From: Vibrio stylophorae
GTDB taxonomy: Bacteria > Pseudomonadota > Gammaproteobacteria > Enterobacterales > Vibrionaceae
Direction of reading: 5' to 3'
Assembly: GCF_921293875.1 (NCBI RefSeq)
Contig: NZ_CAKLDI010000002.1
Span: 532,960 to 596,959, forward strand
DNA: 64,000 nt
Shown here piece after piece: positions 35,295-49,700 of this stretch; the first letter of the stretch is position 1; each line of letters opens with the position of its first letter. Under the pieces are notes generated by a model, which searched no databases, was not told where the DNA came from, and saw only the letters and a program-made list of their open reading frames with translations. Both the position numbers and the translations under genes were made by a program.

Positions 35295-37416
35295 TTCGCT
35301 ACTCAACTCACTGGTCTATATCAGCCGCTACTATGGCCTTGCCAACTCGCCCGATGCTTTGGTTCATGGTTTACCACTCATTGATGGCAAACTGACCCTG
35401 CAATTACTTCCACGCGCAGCGGAGCGCGCTGGGCTCATCGCGAAACACAGTCAAACACTACTGGCTGATATTTCAAACCTAACCCTGCCTGCTTTGCTGT
35501 TACTCAATGAAGGCGAATCATGCGTGTTAATGCGCATCAACCAAGAGCAGCTAGAAGCTGAAGTGGTTTTTGCCGACGAGTCGCAAGTACAAACCATCAC
35601 GCTTGCACACCTTGAAACACGCTACAGCGGTCAAATGTTCCTCATCAAAAAGCAATTTCGCTATGACGAACGCTCGCCAGAAGTGCTGAAAACACGTCAC
35701 GGCCATTGGTTTTGGAGCACGCTGTGGGAATCTCGAAATATCTATCGCGATGTGTTGATTGCATCCATTTTGATTAATGTGTTTGCCGTTGCCACGCCGC
35801 TTTTTACGCGACTGGTTTACGACAAAATCGTACCGAATCTGGCCTTTGACTCCCTGTGGGTGCTGGCATATGGCATTGCCATCATCTTTATCTTTGATTT
35901 AGTGCTAAAACTGATGCGCAGCTACTTTATCGATTTAGCCGGTAAAAAATCTGACTTGCTGATTTCATCGAAAATATTTGCCAAAGTGATGGGCATTAAG
36001 ATGGAGGCAAGACCGCCATCAGTGGGCGCCTTTGCCAAACATATGCAGGAGTTTGAATCTATTCGTGAATTTTTCACCTCTGCAACTGTTGCCGCGCTCA
36101 TTGACTTGCCCTTCGCTATTTTATTTTTGGTGATCATTTGGCTCATTGCTGGTCCCTTAGTGCTGGTACCTACTATCGCTGTTATTTTACTGATGATTCA
36201 TAGCGCCATTATTCAGCGCCCCCTTCGCCGCAGCATTGAAGAGGGCTCACGCTTGGCATCGCAAAAACATGCCAATTTAGTGGAAAGTCTTTCAGGGCTG
36301 GAGACGGTGAAACTTTTTGGCGCGCAAACTCAATTTCAGCATCGCTGGGAAGAAGCGGTAGCACACATGGCCGATTGGGGCATGAAATCTCGCCGAATCA
36401 CCGATTCAGTACAAAACAGCGCCGGTTTTTTGCAGCAATTTGTCTCCGTCGCGATGATTGTGTTTGGCGTCTACCTCATTGCCGCGGGCGATCTCACCAT
36501 GGGTGGACTGATTGCCGCAACCATGCTCAGTGGCCGCGCCGTTGGACCTTTGGTGCAACTGTCGCTGATTTCGACCCGTTATAACCAAGCAAAATCCGCG
36601 ATGACTGTCATTGAGCAATTGATGGCAATGCCCGATGAACAAGAGGAAGGGAAACGTTATATCCACCGCCCGCTTATCACCGGAAAAGTGGAACTTGACC
36701 ATGTTACTTTTCAATATCCCAGTGCCGACAAAGCCGCTGTATCCAATATCAATTTAAAAATTGAACCGGGTGAAAAAGTGGCAATCATCGGTCGAATTGG
36801 TTCTGGCAAAACCACCCTTGAGCGCTTAATTATGGGACTGTTCCAAGCTCAATCGGGCTCTGTACGCATCGATGATACCGACATATCCCAGCTGCACCAT
36901 ATCGATATTCGCCGCAACATTGGTTGTGTACCACAGGATGTGACGCTCTTCTTTGGCTCAATCCGTGAAAATATCTGTCTAGGACGCCCACTGACGGACG
37001 ACCATGACCTACTTGATGCAGCAAGGCGCGCAGGTGTATTGCAATTTACTCAGCAAGATGCCGCAGGCCTTGAACGCCAAGTGGGTGAAATGGGCAATCA
37101 GCTCTCAGGTGGCCAGCGACAAGCCATTGCCATTGCCCGAGCCTTTTTAGGTCGGCCACCTGTGCTGCTTTTAGATGAGCCCACCAGTAGCATGGACAAT
37201 CGTTCAGAGCTTCTCATAAAGCAGCAACTTGCCGCACTCACGCAAGAGGAAACACTCATTCTGATCACGCACAAAACCAGCATGCTCGATGTGGTGGATC
37301 GCATCATTGTGATGGAGCAAGGCCACCTCATTGCGGATGGCCCTAAAGAGCAAGTGCTCAAACAACTGCGTGATGGCAAGGTCAGTGCACCTGTTACACA
37401 ACTACAAGCGAGTTAG
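35284..37416 (+). CDS. lapB: Type I secretion ABC transporter (LapB-like) with inactive C39-like domain
   Basis: 710 residues, starting 11 bp inside the lapD homologue with GAGGAGA upstream. The N-terminal C39-like domain (about 1-130) has LLNSLVYISRYYGL where active C39 peptidases have the catalytic Cys, so it is a non-cleaving recognition domain as in LapB/HlyB. Six membrane segments (about 155-440) and an NBD follow, with Walker A GRIGSGKTT, signature LSGGQRQ, Walker B VLLLDEPTSSMDN and H-loop THKTS. It drives export of the giant adhesin encoded convergently. A strong terminator follows. Confidence 0.95.
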   Translation: MTADSLLNSLVYISRYYGLANSPDALVHGLPLIDGKLTLQLLPRAAERAGLIAKHSQTLLADISNLTLPALLLLNEGESCVLMRINQEQLEAEVVFADESQVQTITLAHLETRYSGQMFLIKKQFRYDERSPEVLKTRHGHWFWSTLWESRNIYRDVLIASILINVFAVATPLFTRLVYDKIVPNLAFDSLWVLAYGIAIIFIFDLVLKLMRSYFIDLAGKKSDLLISSKIFAKVMGIKMEARPPSVGAFAKHMQEFESIREFFTSATVAALIDLPFAILFLVIIWLIAGPLVLVPTIAVILLMIHSAIIQRPLRRSIEEGSRLASQKHANLVESLSGLETVKLFGAQTQFQHRWEEAVAHMADWGMKSRRITDSVQNSAGFLQQFVSVAMIVFGVYLIAAGDLTMGGLIAATMLSGRAVGPLVQLSLISTRYNQAKSAMTVIEQLMAMPDEQEEGKRYIHRPLITGKVELDHVTFQYPSADKAAVSNINLKIEPGEKVAIIGRIGSGKTTLERLIMGLFQAQSGSVRIDDTDISQLHHIDIRRNIGCVPQDVTLFFGSIRENICLGRPLTDDHDLLDAARRAGVLQFTQQDAAGLERQVGEMGNQLSGGQRQAIAIARAFLGRPPVLLLDEPTSSMDNRSELLIKQQLAALTQEETLILITHKTSMLDVVDRIIVMEQGHLIADGPKEQVLKQLRDGKVSAPVTQLQAS

Positions 37417-37433
37417 TATTCGGTCACTTCTAT

Positions 37434-37458
37434 AAAGCGCTCTTTGAGCGCTTTTTTA
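37434..37458 (+). terminator. Rho-independent terminator of the secretion operon
   Basis: Stem AAAGCGCTC/GAGCGCTTT (37434-37442, 37446-37454), loop TTT, then TTTAG. It begins 18 bp after the stop of the ABC transporter gene. Confidence 0.9.
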
Positions 37459-37670
37459 GTGTTGATTTCCCAGCACCGCCTGCAATCTATTGTTCACAAT
37501 AAATTTCCGTGCATTTTCATCGCGTTGTTTATCGCTACTTTTTACGCGTAGATTCGTCCTATTTTCATTGAAGCGCACCACTCACGCCGACAAGGACAAG
37601 CGACACTGTGCAGCATTCTAAATCTAGTCGAAACGGTGTCATGCTCACTGTTTCGCCTTTCATTTAATAT

Positions 37671-37700
37671 AAAAAAAGAGCCGCATCAGGCGGCTCTTTA
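37671..37700 (-). terminator. Rho-independent terminator of the giant adhesin gene
   Basis: Ten-base-pair stem AAAGAGCCGC/GCGGCTCTTT (37675-37684, 37690-37699), with a seven-base T-run on the - strand. It lies 22 bp beyond the adhesin stop. Confidence 0.9.
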
Positions 37701-37706
37701 TTACCA

Positions 37707-37721
37707 ATTTACATTGTAAAG
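37707..37721. other. parS2-type centromere site 1
   Basis: ATTTACATTGTAAAG is a perfect match to the chromosome II parS consensus NTTTACANTGTAAAN. It is wedged between the adhesin stop codon (37722) and its terminator. Confidence 0.88.
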
Positions 37722-40700
37722 TTAAGGGTCAAGTTTTACGGAAGCCATAATCGCGGAAAGAATCTGCGCTTCGGTTTCACCACCACTGAGCGAGAAATCA
37801 CTCAAATCTGTGTTCTCCAAAACAATGTCTTGTCGCTCTGGTGCATTTGGCGCTGTGGATACTGACAAAGTCACATTACCACCACTATCATCAACCTGAA
37901 TGTAATCTAGCAGTGTATTGATATCCGTGGCATCGTTCGGGTCTAATCCTGCAGGCAGTAGATCTGACAGATCCAACATATCCTCACCGACGGTAAAGTC
38001 AGTAATTATATCCATGGCTGGAGACGCAGGTGTCCCCACATCGCCTATCTCCCATAGGAAGACATCATCGCCAGCGCCGCCAGTTAAGATATCATTACCA
38101 GCACCACCGATTAAGATATCGTCACCATCACCACCGGTGAGAATATCATCACCTAGGCCGCCAAATAACGTTTGACCATCATCGTCCCCCGTCACCACAT
38201 TGGCCGCGCCTGAGTCACTATCATTAATGGTGCTATCGCTACTATCAGCCACCACTACTTCAATGGCTACAGGCGTCGTTTGCTGTGTCACAATACCTGG
38301 GTCTTCAGCAACCGCCGTAAAGCTTAGATTTGCAGTGGCACCATCTGGCAAATTATCAATATGTAAATCGGCCAAATCCGCAGGTTGCAGCGTCCAAACG
38401 CCACCACTTTCACTACCCACAGGTGTACCATTGCCATCCGTAAATTGCGCGCCAGCACCGACGCCGGTGACTTCAATAGTTACAATGCTGAGATCAAAGG
38501 GCGCAGCAATGGCGACATCCAATCCAAGCAATGGCACTAAAGCCGCCGCTGCCGCGCGACTTGCCGCAGTTTGAATCTGCGTGAGATTCAAGGTGAGATT
38601 TGGCGTTCCTAGCACTTTAATTGGTGTGGTGCTGACATCTTGTTTCGCGCCATCTGTCCCAGTATTGCCTAAATCATCTGTGCTCATGGTCAATGTGTCA
38701 TCGCCAAAGAAGCCCATATCACCGATATAGGTCACATCATCAGCGAGCAATGCATTGATATTGGCTAACGTGTCGGTAATAGTTACCGAAGCTGTACCAT
38801 TATTACTCACGCTTGCCAAACCGCCATTTACAGTCAAAGAACCATTATCGACGCTAAGTACCACACTCAAATTCCCTGTGCCCGCATCGACATCCGCAAT
38901 GCTGAGGCCACTAATATCAATCGCAGTTTCTTGTGCAACCTCTTGCTCTGCTGTCGGCGCTGTATTTTCTGGCGCATCATTGAGTGCAATCACGGTAATC
39001 GGCATGGTGTCGGAATCGGTTAGCACATTACCTGTCCCGGTATTGCCGTTATCCGAAGTGTTCATGGTCAGGGTATCATTGCCGTTAAAGTTCAGATCGC
39101 CCAGATAATCTACACCCGCGCCCAGTGCGGCATTGATTTCGGTAAGAGTACCATTCAAAGTCACACTTGCCGTGCCATTATTGGTCGCGGTTACACCACC
39201 ACTGGTATCCACAGTGAGTACGCCATGGTCAACACTTAAGTCCACCGTGACATTGCCCGTTTCAGCGTCAATGTCCGTTACCGACAATCCAGTAATCGCA
39301 AAGGTTTCATCTTCATTGCCTGAAGCGCTGGCAGGCATATTGTTCACTGGCGCATCATTGACTGGATCAAGGCTTAACGCGATGCTGGTGGTTTTGTGCA
39401 AGCTCACATCGGCTTCAGCCCCGTTGTCCACACTCATCATGGTGATATCAATGGTGTAATCCCCATAGGCATCATTGGGCACAAGCTGTAACTTCTCAAG
39501 CACGGCCCCAGTATCACCATCAGGTCGGTCAACAAACACCGTCCACTCTCCCGGAGATGTTTCCGTGATGGTGCTCATCGCGCCAGGGGCAATGCCATCA
39601 GCGAAGATAATATCCGCCTCATCTGGCACGCCTGTGAGTAAAATTTTGAGCTGCTCTGGTGGGTTTTCTGTCAGCGTAATCCCAGCAGGTGGCGATGTTG
39701 GGTAACTATCGGCATTATCTTGGGTGGCAATATTGAGCACCAAATCAATGGCATCGCCATTTTCAATACCACTCACACTTGGTGTGGTTGGGTCCACATC
39801 AATTTCATCACCAATCGGGTTCACCGTTAAGGTGAATGGTGCTGAGTGTTCTCGAATCCCCCCTAAGGAGTCCTCTTGGGTAATCGCAATGACTTCCAAA
39901 TCCACCGTGCCACTGAAATTCGTTGCCGGCAGCATTATCAAACCCGATAAGAATTCAGTGCTACCAAAGTTTGGCGAGTCCACATCCACCGTCCATGAAC
40001 CATCACCATTATTGGTGGCCCCACTTGGGAATGTGAAATCATCGGGCACACCCATGATTTTCACCGAGAGTAAGGTTTCAGAGTCATCAATATCATTGAG
40101 CTGTATACCGATATGACTTAAATCCACACCAGTATCTTCATCTACGATCACATCATTGACATCCACAAAGGTGACATCATCTTCAACGGCAATCACTTCA
40201 AAGCTTGCAGAGCTAATAATGGTGGCCATATCTGTGCCGGTTGTTGCCGTATCGGTGATCATCATCTCAATGCCGATGTTCACATTGCCGCTGTAATCTT
40301 CTGCGGGTAGGAACACAACATCTGAAAGCTCAGTCGGACCTAAGGTAATGGTCGCTGTTATGCCATCATCGGTACCACCTTCAAAGGTCCCCATGCCCAC
40401 AGGTACGGTTAGAATGACTTGATCCACCATTTCAAAGCCGTTGACTTGATCGCTATCAGCCAATGTGACATTGACATCAAAGTAGATACGACCATCTTCA
40501 AGCGGCTCTGTAAATGGCGTATCGGGTCCCATAGTCGGCTGTTTGTTGGCATCTAAGCCTTCGGTGCGAGTGACGACTAATTCAAATTCAACATCAGTAT
40601 CATCACCGGCAATGGCATTGGCTGGCACATCGACGACAGGGGTCACTTCGAGCTGAATATTAGTACTCCCCACCTCATAGTCACCGGAGACTTCATCGGT

Positions 40701-43700
40701 ATTCACAAGGGTCACTGGGAAGTTAATCACCCCAGCAAAATCATCTGGCAGAACCATATTGACAGCAGATAAGTTGACCGTTGCCTCCCCTGGATTCATA
40801 GGATCCGGAGTCACTGAAACATCTTCAAAAACATATAGTCCATTAACAAAGTCGATACCCGTACCTGTGATGCGAGACCCCGCAGGTAAATCTGCCGCTG
40901 CAATCACAATCGAGAAATGATCGTTGGCCGTTTCATCTGTCAATGTTGAATCGCTAGGTAAGGTCAACCGAATGCTGTTATCTAACTGCGCACCAAGGTC
41001 AACGACTCTGTCCTCTTCACCGGTGACCACCACTGTATTTGGCACATCAATTTCAGAGGCTAGCTCTGTATCTGTATCCGTATTCAAGAAATCAAGCGGT
41101 ACAACCAATTGACGAACGGCGGGCACACTCGGGTCATTTTCACCAGTATCACTGCGGTCCACAATTTGCGCTGAAACCGTAATATTGATGATTTCATCTG
41201 CATTTTCAGGTGCATGAATCGTAAAATCATCCAAGGAGCCCGATTGAATGGTCCAACTTCCATTACCTTCATTAATCCCGTTTTCTACCACATAACCATC
41301 AGGCAAACCGGAGAGAACATAGGCAACCACCACTTCATTACTGGTTGGATCTTTGTCATCCACACCAAGATAATCGGACAACTTAATACTGCCGACATCG
41401 GTTGGCGGTGTTCCCGTTAGAACAATGGTGGTATCGGACTCCACAACCGCGCGAATATCGACATTGAGGGTGCCAAAAATATCTGTATCTTCAGCTTCAG
41501 TAATGGCATGGGGTGGGGTGTAGTCAGGATCGCTATCCAACTGCGTCACCGTCACTTGGCTACGAATGGTGACATCGACATCGGAGTCTTCTTCGACAAA
41601 GACGCGCAGTGAGCCGCCAGCATTTAAATCATCCATCTGCGTTGGCGTTAATGTTACTTCACTGAATCCACCGCCCGTTGGCGTCAGAGTAAGCGCTGTG
41701 CCATTGAGGGTAATTTGCGTCACGTGGCTTGGAATATCAAACAGACGCATTGCGGTGATCTGCTCTTGGCCATCAGGCATATCGTCAGCATCAGGTCGCC
41801 ACTGCAATGGACTGCCATTGGCCGCATCTTCAAAACCATCGGTATTGGTGACAAAGTCTGTTTGGTCAACCACTGGATCCACTTGAATCACAATCAGACC
41901 CGTAGAGATATTGGTATCCCCATCGTTTTCAGTGACCACCAAACGCGCTTCAATATATAAATCATCCGTGCTATGGAGCGGCGGTGTAATTTGTACGCCG
42001 ACCAAATTATCCAAAGCAACGGAGAAGATTGGATCGCCATTGTCATCCACACCTATCTGCGACAATGCTTTCGTCACCCCCGTGCCATCGACAATCGTGG
42101 TGCCCGCAGGAATACCACTTAAGACCAAACTCAGACTTTCTGACTCGCCATAACCAAAGGTGGTATCTTGCCCCATCTCGCCAGAGAATAGGCCAAAATT
42201 CAGCGTTGCCGTTTCATCTTCCAAAATAGTGGTGTAAACCGTTGGCTGCGCTGCGGTGTCATCCACAATCCAATCACCACTCATATCGGGTACAAAGACA
42301 GGCACATCTGCGACACCTGTTAAGCGTACATTGACCGATTGCGGATCAGTAAAGTATTCATCGGTATGTTCAACAGGTGTACCGGGGTGCACAACACCGC
42401 CACTATCTGGGGTGAGATCGGCGCTGTCGATCACCAAGCCACGCACATTAAAGTTAAAGTCTTCGTTGCTATGCAATGGCGGCGTCAAAATCAAACCACC
42501 CACCTCATCATAAGGCACGCGATAACCCACCTCTTCCGTCGGTAATCCGGCATCAAAGGTATAAGGCTCAATGTTTGCCGCGTCAGACAAGGTTGCGCCA
42601 GGTGGTAAGTTAGTAATGACAACATAAGTCGTTTCTGAGCCATCGGAGAAGTCATCTAACTCGGTCAGTGAAATGAAATTGCCTAGCGCAAACGGCTCAT
42701 CTTCGAGGCCTTGTAAACGCTTGGTTTTGATCGTCGCTTCATCGGCAATTGGATTGACATTAATCACCAGCTCAATGGTGTCTGAATCTGCATTTCGAAC
42801 CGTAAATGGACTGCGCTCAAAGCTGCGGGTAAAGACATCAACTTTAATGTCACCGCTGAAATCCTCATCAGGCACGACTCTAAAGTTTCCTAAACGATTA
42901 TTCGGAATCGACACCCAACCCGCCCCTAGGGAGCCAGATTCATCACGAATATTTCGGCCATCAAAACTGGCCTCGCCTTCAGTGATTTTGAAGTAGTAAC
43001 GCTGGAACTCTGAGCCATCGGTATCCTGCAATTGACTTTGCAGTGTGAGGCGAACACCCGGGTCATCCTCATCCACCGTATAGTGGGTCTCTGTGTTGGA
43101 GAAATTCCACTCAGGTTTATCCGCGATACCCGATACATTAATTTGCAGATCATCCGTTTGGTCTGGATGATCGCCACCATCAGCGGTAATTTTACTGATC
43201 ACATTGAGATTAAGGCCCGCATCCCCCGGAGTGTTGCGATCAGAGAAATCAGCATCCGGCACAAAGAAGAGATTTGAAAGGGTATAATCCTCACCATTGG
43301 TGGTACTGAAGTAACTGCCCGGTACCACAATATAGGTCACACCGCCTTCCATCTCTTCTGCCGGAACTGTATTGGCATCGAGATAGAAGGTCCCTTCATC
43401 TGCATCCGGCTTTTCAATTAGCACCCGGTCAATGGCTTCATTGCGGTCATCATCACCGATATTAATGGTCATATTGATTGCAATGCCGTCGGTGGCATCG
43501 TTATCAAACATCTCATTGGCATCAAGGCCTTGATCTTCCACTCCACTGGCCGCTTGAACCGTGAGTGTTGGATCTTGGTCGGTGATCTCCAATTTAAACT
43601 GTCCGGTCGCAATATCGCCATCACCATCAATGACTTCAAAATCGATAAGATGAGTCAGGGTTTCACTGTCATGATCAATGTCTGGGTTGGCATCAAAAAG

Positions 43701-46700
43701 CACCGAGCCATCTTCTCGAATATAGAGATCGCCCAGCTCTTGACCTGTGCCCGTTTGATGAATTGCAGTCACCCGCGCATTACTACCATCTGGCGCCACC
43801 GCCGTTGGGAGTGATGACAGAAGCACCTGCGCGCCATTGTCATAAATCGCCAGTACATCTGCGGTATCTGCACCTTCTTCAGCTGGCAGTAGTACATCTT
43901 GCGCCGTACTGGTGTTATCCCCTTCAACCATGTTTAAGGTGACGCCGGCATTGGTGGTCGCAAAGTCATCGGCGACCGTTACCAAAATGCGTCCTTGATT
44001 TGAACTTGGGTCTAAATCCGCATCGACGGCAAATACCGGAATGGTGAAATCAAGCGAGGTATCATTAGTTAACTTGTCATGGTCCAAAGCACCTAGCAAG
44101 GTGAAGTTGTAATCCCCATCTTTGCTCAGCGTAATTTGGAACACATCCATAGAGGCTGTTTTCGCGGTATATTGATGCGCTTGAATATTACCCGGCAAAG
44201 TAACCAAACCATCATCGACCAAAGTCACTTGCTGATTGGCAGAGGTCAATACACCCAAAATTTCAGTGTTAAAGGTTGCCACATCAATTTGATAATCGAT
44301 GATTTCATCACTATTGGCGATAGCACTGATAGAGCCCATATCCAGCTCAGCATCACTGGTTGGATTCGAGCCAGGCTGATTCCCACCGATACCATCAATC
44401 CCGACTTCAGAGACAGATAGCGCATCGCCATCAGTCACCACAAAGATTGGCGGTAAGCCATCGGTAATAGTGATGCTGGTATTGATTGGGGTTTGTAAGT
44501 AATCACCATCTGCATCTTGCAGCTGAATTTGTAGGTTCTTAAAGCTGATGGTGGTGTCATCCACCTCGACAAATCCAGTGTTATTGCCCGTTGCTAAATG
44601 ATCGATCGGAGAGTGAATCGTGGTGGTTTGCACCAACTGTGCTGGCGTTGCGCCGACTGCTGGCGTAATGGAGAGCGCGAGCGTAATAATCGGCGCGCCC
44701 ATACTGTCTTGAATTTCCATACCCGTGGCGTTAAAGACCACAGTCACTGGCTCACCATTTTGCGAAAGCTCTGCCTCGATCTCTGCTTTCAGTGCTGCCA
44801 AATCACTAAAATCATTCACATCCGTAGGGGTAACATTACCCGTGACAATACGCACCAAATTTGGATTCAGGGTATCAGAGCCCATTTCAACCACATCAAT
44901 TTGCGTACTATGGGTTTGTGGATACTGATCGGCAGGTAACGCGGTCATATCCAGCGTCCCTTCCGTCAAGACGCCGCTAATCGTACCGCCGCCGGCGATA
45001 TCTACCCCATCATTGAGCGTTACCGTGACAATGGCTGGATTTTCCATCCAGTCTTGGTCTGTGTCCTGCGCTTGGAGCGGTACAGAGAACACAATGGCAT
45101 CGCCATCCACTGTGATGTAAGTGGTATCGGCTTGATCATCGATGTGATCGATTGGTTGGTGCTGCTCAACCGTTAGCGTGGCATCAATATCATCTAGATT
45201 TGGATTTTGGCTGCGCGTTAGCGTAAAGGTCAGCACCGCATCGGTGCCGATTTTCCCTTCAATCACAGGATTACCCATGCCATCCGTCGATGCGGTAAAG
45301 GTGACGGCTTGGCCATTGCTGGTAATTTGACTATTGAGTTCAGCCACAAAGCTGGCGACATCAAAGCTCAGGGTATCTGCCACCAAACGATCTTCACCCG
45401 CTTCAACAGTAAAGCTACCGCTATCTGACACCGGATAGCCGCCATCGGCTGGCAATTTATTGAGCTGGCCTTCGGTAAATTCAAGTGTGGCATCGCCCGT
45501 TGTACTCCCCGTACTATCATCACCATCGGCAATTGGAATGGTGATTTGACCACTGACATCATCACCATCTTTATCGACCACAGTCACTGGGATAAGAAGA
45601 TTGAGAATATCGCTACCAATTGGGTTACCACCGGAAAGCTGATCCAGCTGCCCTTGCATCAGCACGCTGTAGTTACCATCAGTTGTCAGCGTTGCTGTCA
45701 AAATAACCGCTGGAATAGTACCACCGCCACCTTGCGGTACTTGTTCAAATAGGGTCACAACTTGGCTACCATCAGGTCCTGCAGCCGCACTTGCCGTCAC
45801 GGCATGACCATTACTAGTCAATGTATTAGCAAACGTAGTTAACCCTGTGGCATCAACCGTAATGGATTGAATTTCATCACTGCCCACATCAATACCCAAG
45901 GCGCCAGTCACCGCCACGCCTTTATCATCGGTTTCATGAATCGCGATATTGTTTGCAGCGACCAGATTTGGATCGGGACCATCAGTAATTTCAATGGAGA
46001 TAAAGACAGGTGCATCCATGGTATCCAAATCCGTATCTTTCGCCTGAACGGGCAAACTTAAGGTGATGAGATTATCTGAGGTGGTCACCAAACCCGTAGA
46101 AGGGCCTGTCTCATCATGATCCAGTGGGCCATATTGCGTGACCGTAAAGGTCACATCTAAATCATCAGCATTCATGGATGAGGTGCTATTCACCGCACTA
46201 TGGGCAATGGCCACAATCAAATCGCCATCACCATTGCGCCCTTCAATCACGCCTGCAGCATAGGTATATGTGAGGGTTTCACCGCCTGATTTCAGCTCTG
46301 CGGTGAGCGCAGGCAACAAGCTGGTGGTGATAATTTCAACACTACTTGGATCGAGTCGGTCCTCACCCGCCAAAATAGTCACTGTGCCCGAGTCTGACAC
46401 AGGGTAACCACCACTCATCGCACTTTGGTCTAACTCCCCTTCGGTATATGCCAAGGTCAACGCTGCCGCCACTTGTCCTGGCGCGTTAGTGCCATCCACC
46501 ACTTGCAGTTCTATCTGACCGGACGCTTCATCTTCATCGGCATCGATAAAGGTCACAGGAATGCTCAAATCCAAGGTGTCATCACCAATTTGCGCATTGT
46601 TACTGAGCTGATCCAACTGGCCATTCACCACCATGCTGTAACTGCCATTTGGATTGACGGTCACGGTTAAGACGGTTTCGTTAACCGTACCACCGCCAGA

Positions 46701-49700
46701 TTGCGGCACCGCTTCGAGCAAGGTGATCACCTGCGCGCCCATCGCGCCATCAACCACAGTTGCAGAGACTGCGTGACCATTACTGGTAAGGCTACTCGCC
46801 AGCGCCGTTAATGCTGTGGTATCAACCACGATTTGAGCGATAGTGTCACTACCGATATCTAAGCCCAAGTCACCCGTCACGGCCACGCCTTTGTCCGTGG
46901 TTTCATTGGCAATGGCTGAGCTTGCGTCGGCGCTAACTAAGTTTGGATCGGCGCCATCGGTGATCGCGATAGCCAAATTGACAGCTGAGTCCAAATCATC
47001 CAAATCTGTATCTTGAATTTGAATAGGCAGATTCAGCGTCAGTAAGGAATCACTCACGCTCACCACGGCATTACTTGGCAGCGAGTCGAGATGATCAATA
47101 GGAGCATGCTGCACAATCGATACAGCGACTTGCACATCATTCAAATTCGGTGCTTGGCTCGCTGTCAGCGTAATCGCAACCACCACATCGCCATTATCAT
47201 CCTTACCTTCCAAGGTGTTGCCATTCATCGCAAAGGCAAGGAAATCACCTGCGCTACTTAAGCTTGCTTCAAGCGTTGGGATCAGCGTTGCAAGATCGTC
47301 AATACGAATGGTGCTAGGATCAAGTCGGTCTTCACCGGCCAAAATGGTAAAGCTGGTATTATCAGCCACAGGATAACCGCCCGTGAGCGGCGTTTTATCC
47401 AGCTCACCTTCAGTAATGGCCAAGGATGCGCTACCAATCAGTGCGCCTGTCGCATTGCTACCATCACTCACCGCAAGCTTCAGCGTACCGGTTGTTTCAT
47501 CGGCATCTTTATCAACCACCTTGATAGGAATATCGAGACTTAAGGTATCGTTGCCAATTTGCATATCACTTGCATCAAGCTGATCCAATTGGCCCTTCAC
47601 CACCATCTCATAGCTACCGTCAAGATTGACAGTCACCGTCAGCACCTCTTTCGCGACGATGCTGTTATCCAATTGCACTTCCTGCTCATTCAGCACAATG
47701 ATGGTTTCGCCTTGACTGCCTGTGGTCACCGTCGCAGTGACAGAATGGCCATTACTGGTAAGCGAAGCAAGCAATGTATTTAGCGCGGAGGTATCAACCT
47801 CAATGCGCTCAATTTCATCACTGCCCACATCTAAGCCCAAATCGCCGGAAACGGTTGCATTTTTATCCGTGGTTTCATTGGCCGTCGCGACAACTGCGTT
47901 GGCATTAACCAACATGGGATCGTCGCCATCAGTAATATCAACAGTGGCTATCACCGCTTGTGCCATTGGGTCTAGATCGGTGTCTTTGGCTTGGAATGGA
48001 ATATTAAAGCGAATGGTCTCGCCATCAATCACTACAGGGTCACCTACCATGGTGGTACTCATGGCATCATGATCGAGCGGTAAATGCTGCGTCACAGAAA
48101 GTGTGACATCAAGATCATTGAGATTCGCGGCTTGCTGTGTGCTATGGGTGATTTCAAGGACTAATTCACCATCGCTATTACGCGCTTCCACCACCCCATT
48201 GATATATGTCACGGTGAGTACACTGCCACTGGCGGTTAATTCGGATGTCAGCGCAGTGATAAAGCTTGGGTCAATCATCACAGAGTCTGGTGTCAAGCGA
48301 TCTTCACCAGCAACGATAGTAAAGGTATCACTGTCAGCGACCGGATACGTTGAATTGCCACCACTGTCTTGTAAGTCGCCTTCGGTAAAGCTCAAGCCCA
48401 CAATTGGTGCAACTTGTCCTGCAGCATCATCACCATCAATCACTTGTAGTGACAAGGCACCAGTGGTTTCATCATCATCTTTATCACGCACAGTCACAGG
48501 GATGCTCAATGCCAGCGTATCTGTACCAATTTGCGCGCCACTTTGCAGCTGATCCAGCTGGCCATCGACCACCATCTGGTAAGTACCATCAAGATTGACG
48601 GTCACAGTGAGCACGGTTTGCTCTGTAACCCCACCGCCCGACTGCGGCTCTTGCTCTTTCAATACAATGGTCACTTGACCATTAGCAGCAGTACTAGTTT
48701 GCGCAGTCACGGGATGACCATTACTAGTCAAAGTAGTGGCCAGCGTATTCAGCGCAGTGGTATCCACAATGATGGCATCAATTTCATCACTGCCCACATC
48801 CAAGCCCAAGTCGCCATCCACCGCCATGCCTTTATCATCGGTCTCATGCGCAACAGCTGGACTCGCATTTGCATTAAGTAAGTTTGGATTTGGACCATCG
48901 GTGATATTGGCTGTCATCACCACGGGATTATCCATCCAATCTTGGTCTGTATCTTGAAGCTGGAATGGCACACTCAACAAAATGTTGCTGCCATCAACAA
49001 CCACAGGATCACCTGCCATAGTGGTGCTCGATGCATCATGATCCAAAGGTTTCAGCTGATTGACTGTGACGGTTACATCCACATCATTTAAATTTGCCGC
49101 TTGGACCCCGTTAAAGCTCACCTCGAGCACAACATCATTGTTATCGTTGAGCAACTGAACAAGACCGGCACTCACTTGTGCGGTTAAGACGCTATCGCTG
49201 GCTGTCAGCTCTGCAACCATGGCATCGATAAAGCTCTGCTCAATCACCAAGGTCGCGGGGTCTAGGCGATCTTCACCCGCAAGAATCGTAAAGGTGGTGG
49301 TATCAGAGACTGGATAGCCACCCATCATGGCAGTTTGGTCCAGCTCGCCTTCCGTAAATGACACACTGGTGACTCCAACAGCAGCGCCTGCAGCGTTAGT
49401 ACCATCTTCCACTTTCAGATTGACATGACCACTGATGGCATCATCATCTTTATCAACAATGGTCAACGGTATGGCCAGCTCAATATCATCGGTGACGATC
49501 TGCATATCTGCAGCATCAAGCTGATCAAGCTGCCCTGTCACAGTGAGGGTATAGGTACCATCCAGTGCGATGGTGGTCACTAAAATCGGTTGATTCACTG
49601 TGCCGCCACCGGGTTGTGGCTCTACTTCAAAAAAGCTCACCACTTGCGCGCCATTGGCGCCATCGGTCACTTCCGCGATGACGCTGTGACCATTACTAGT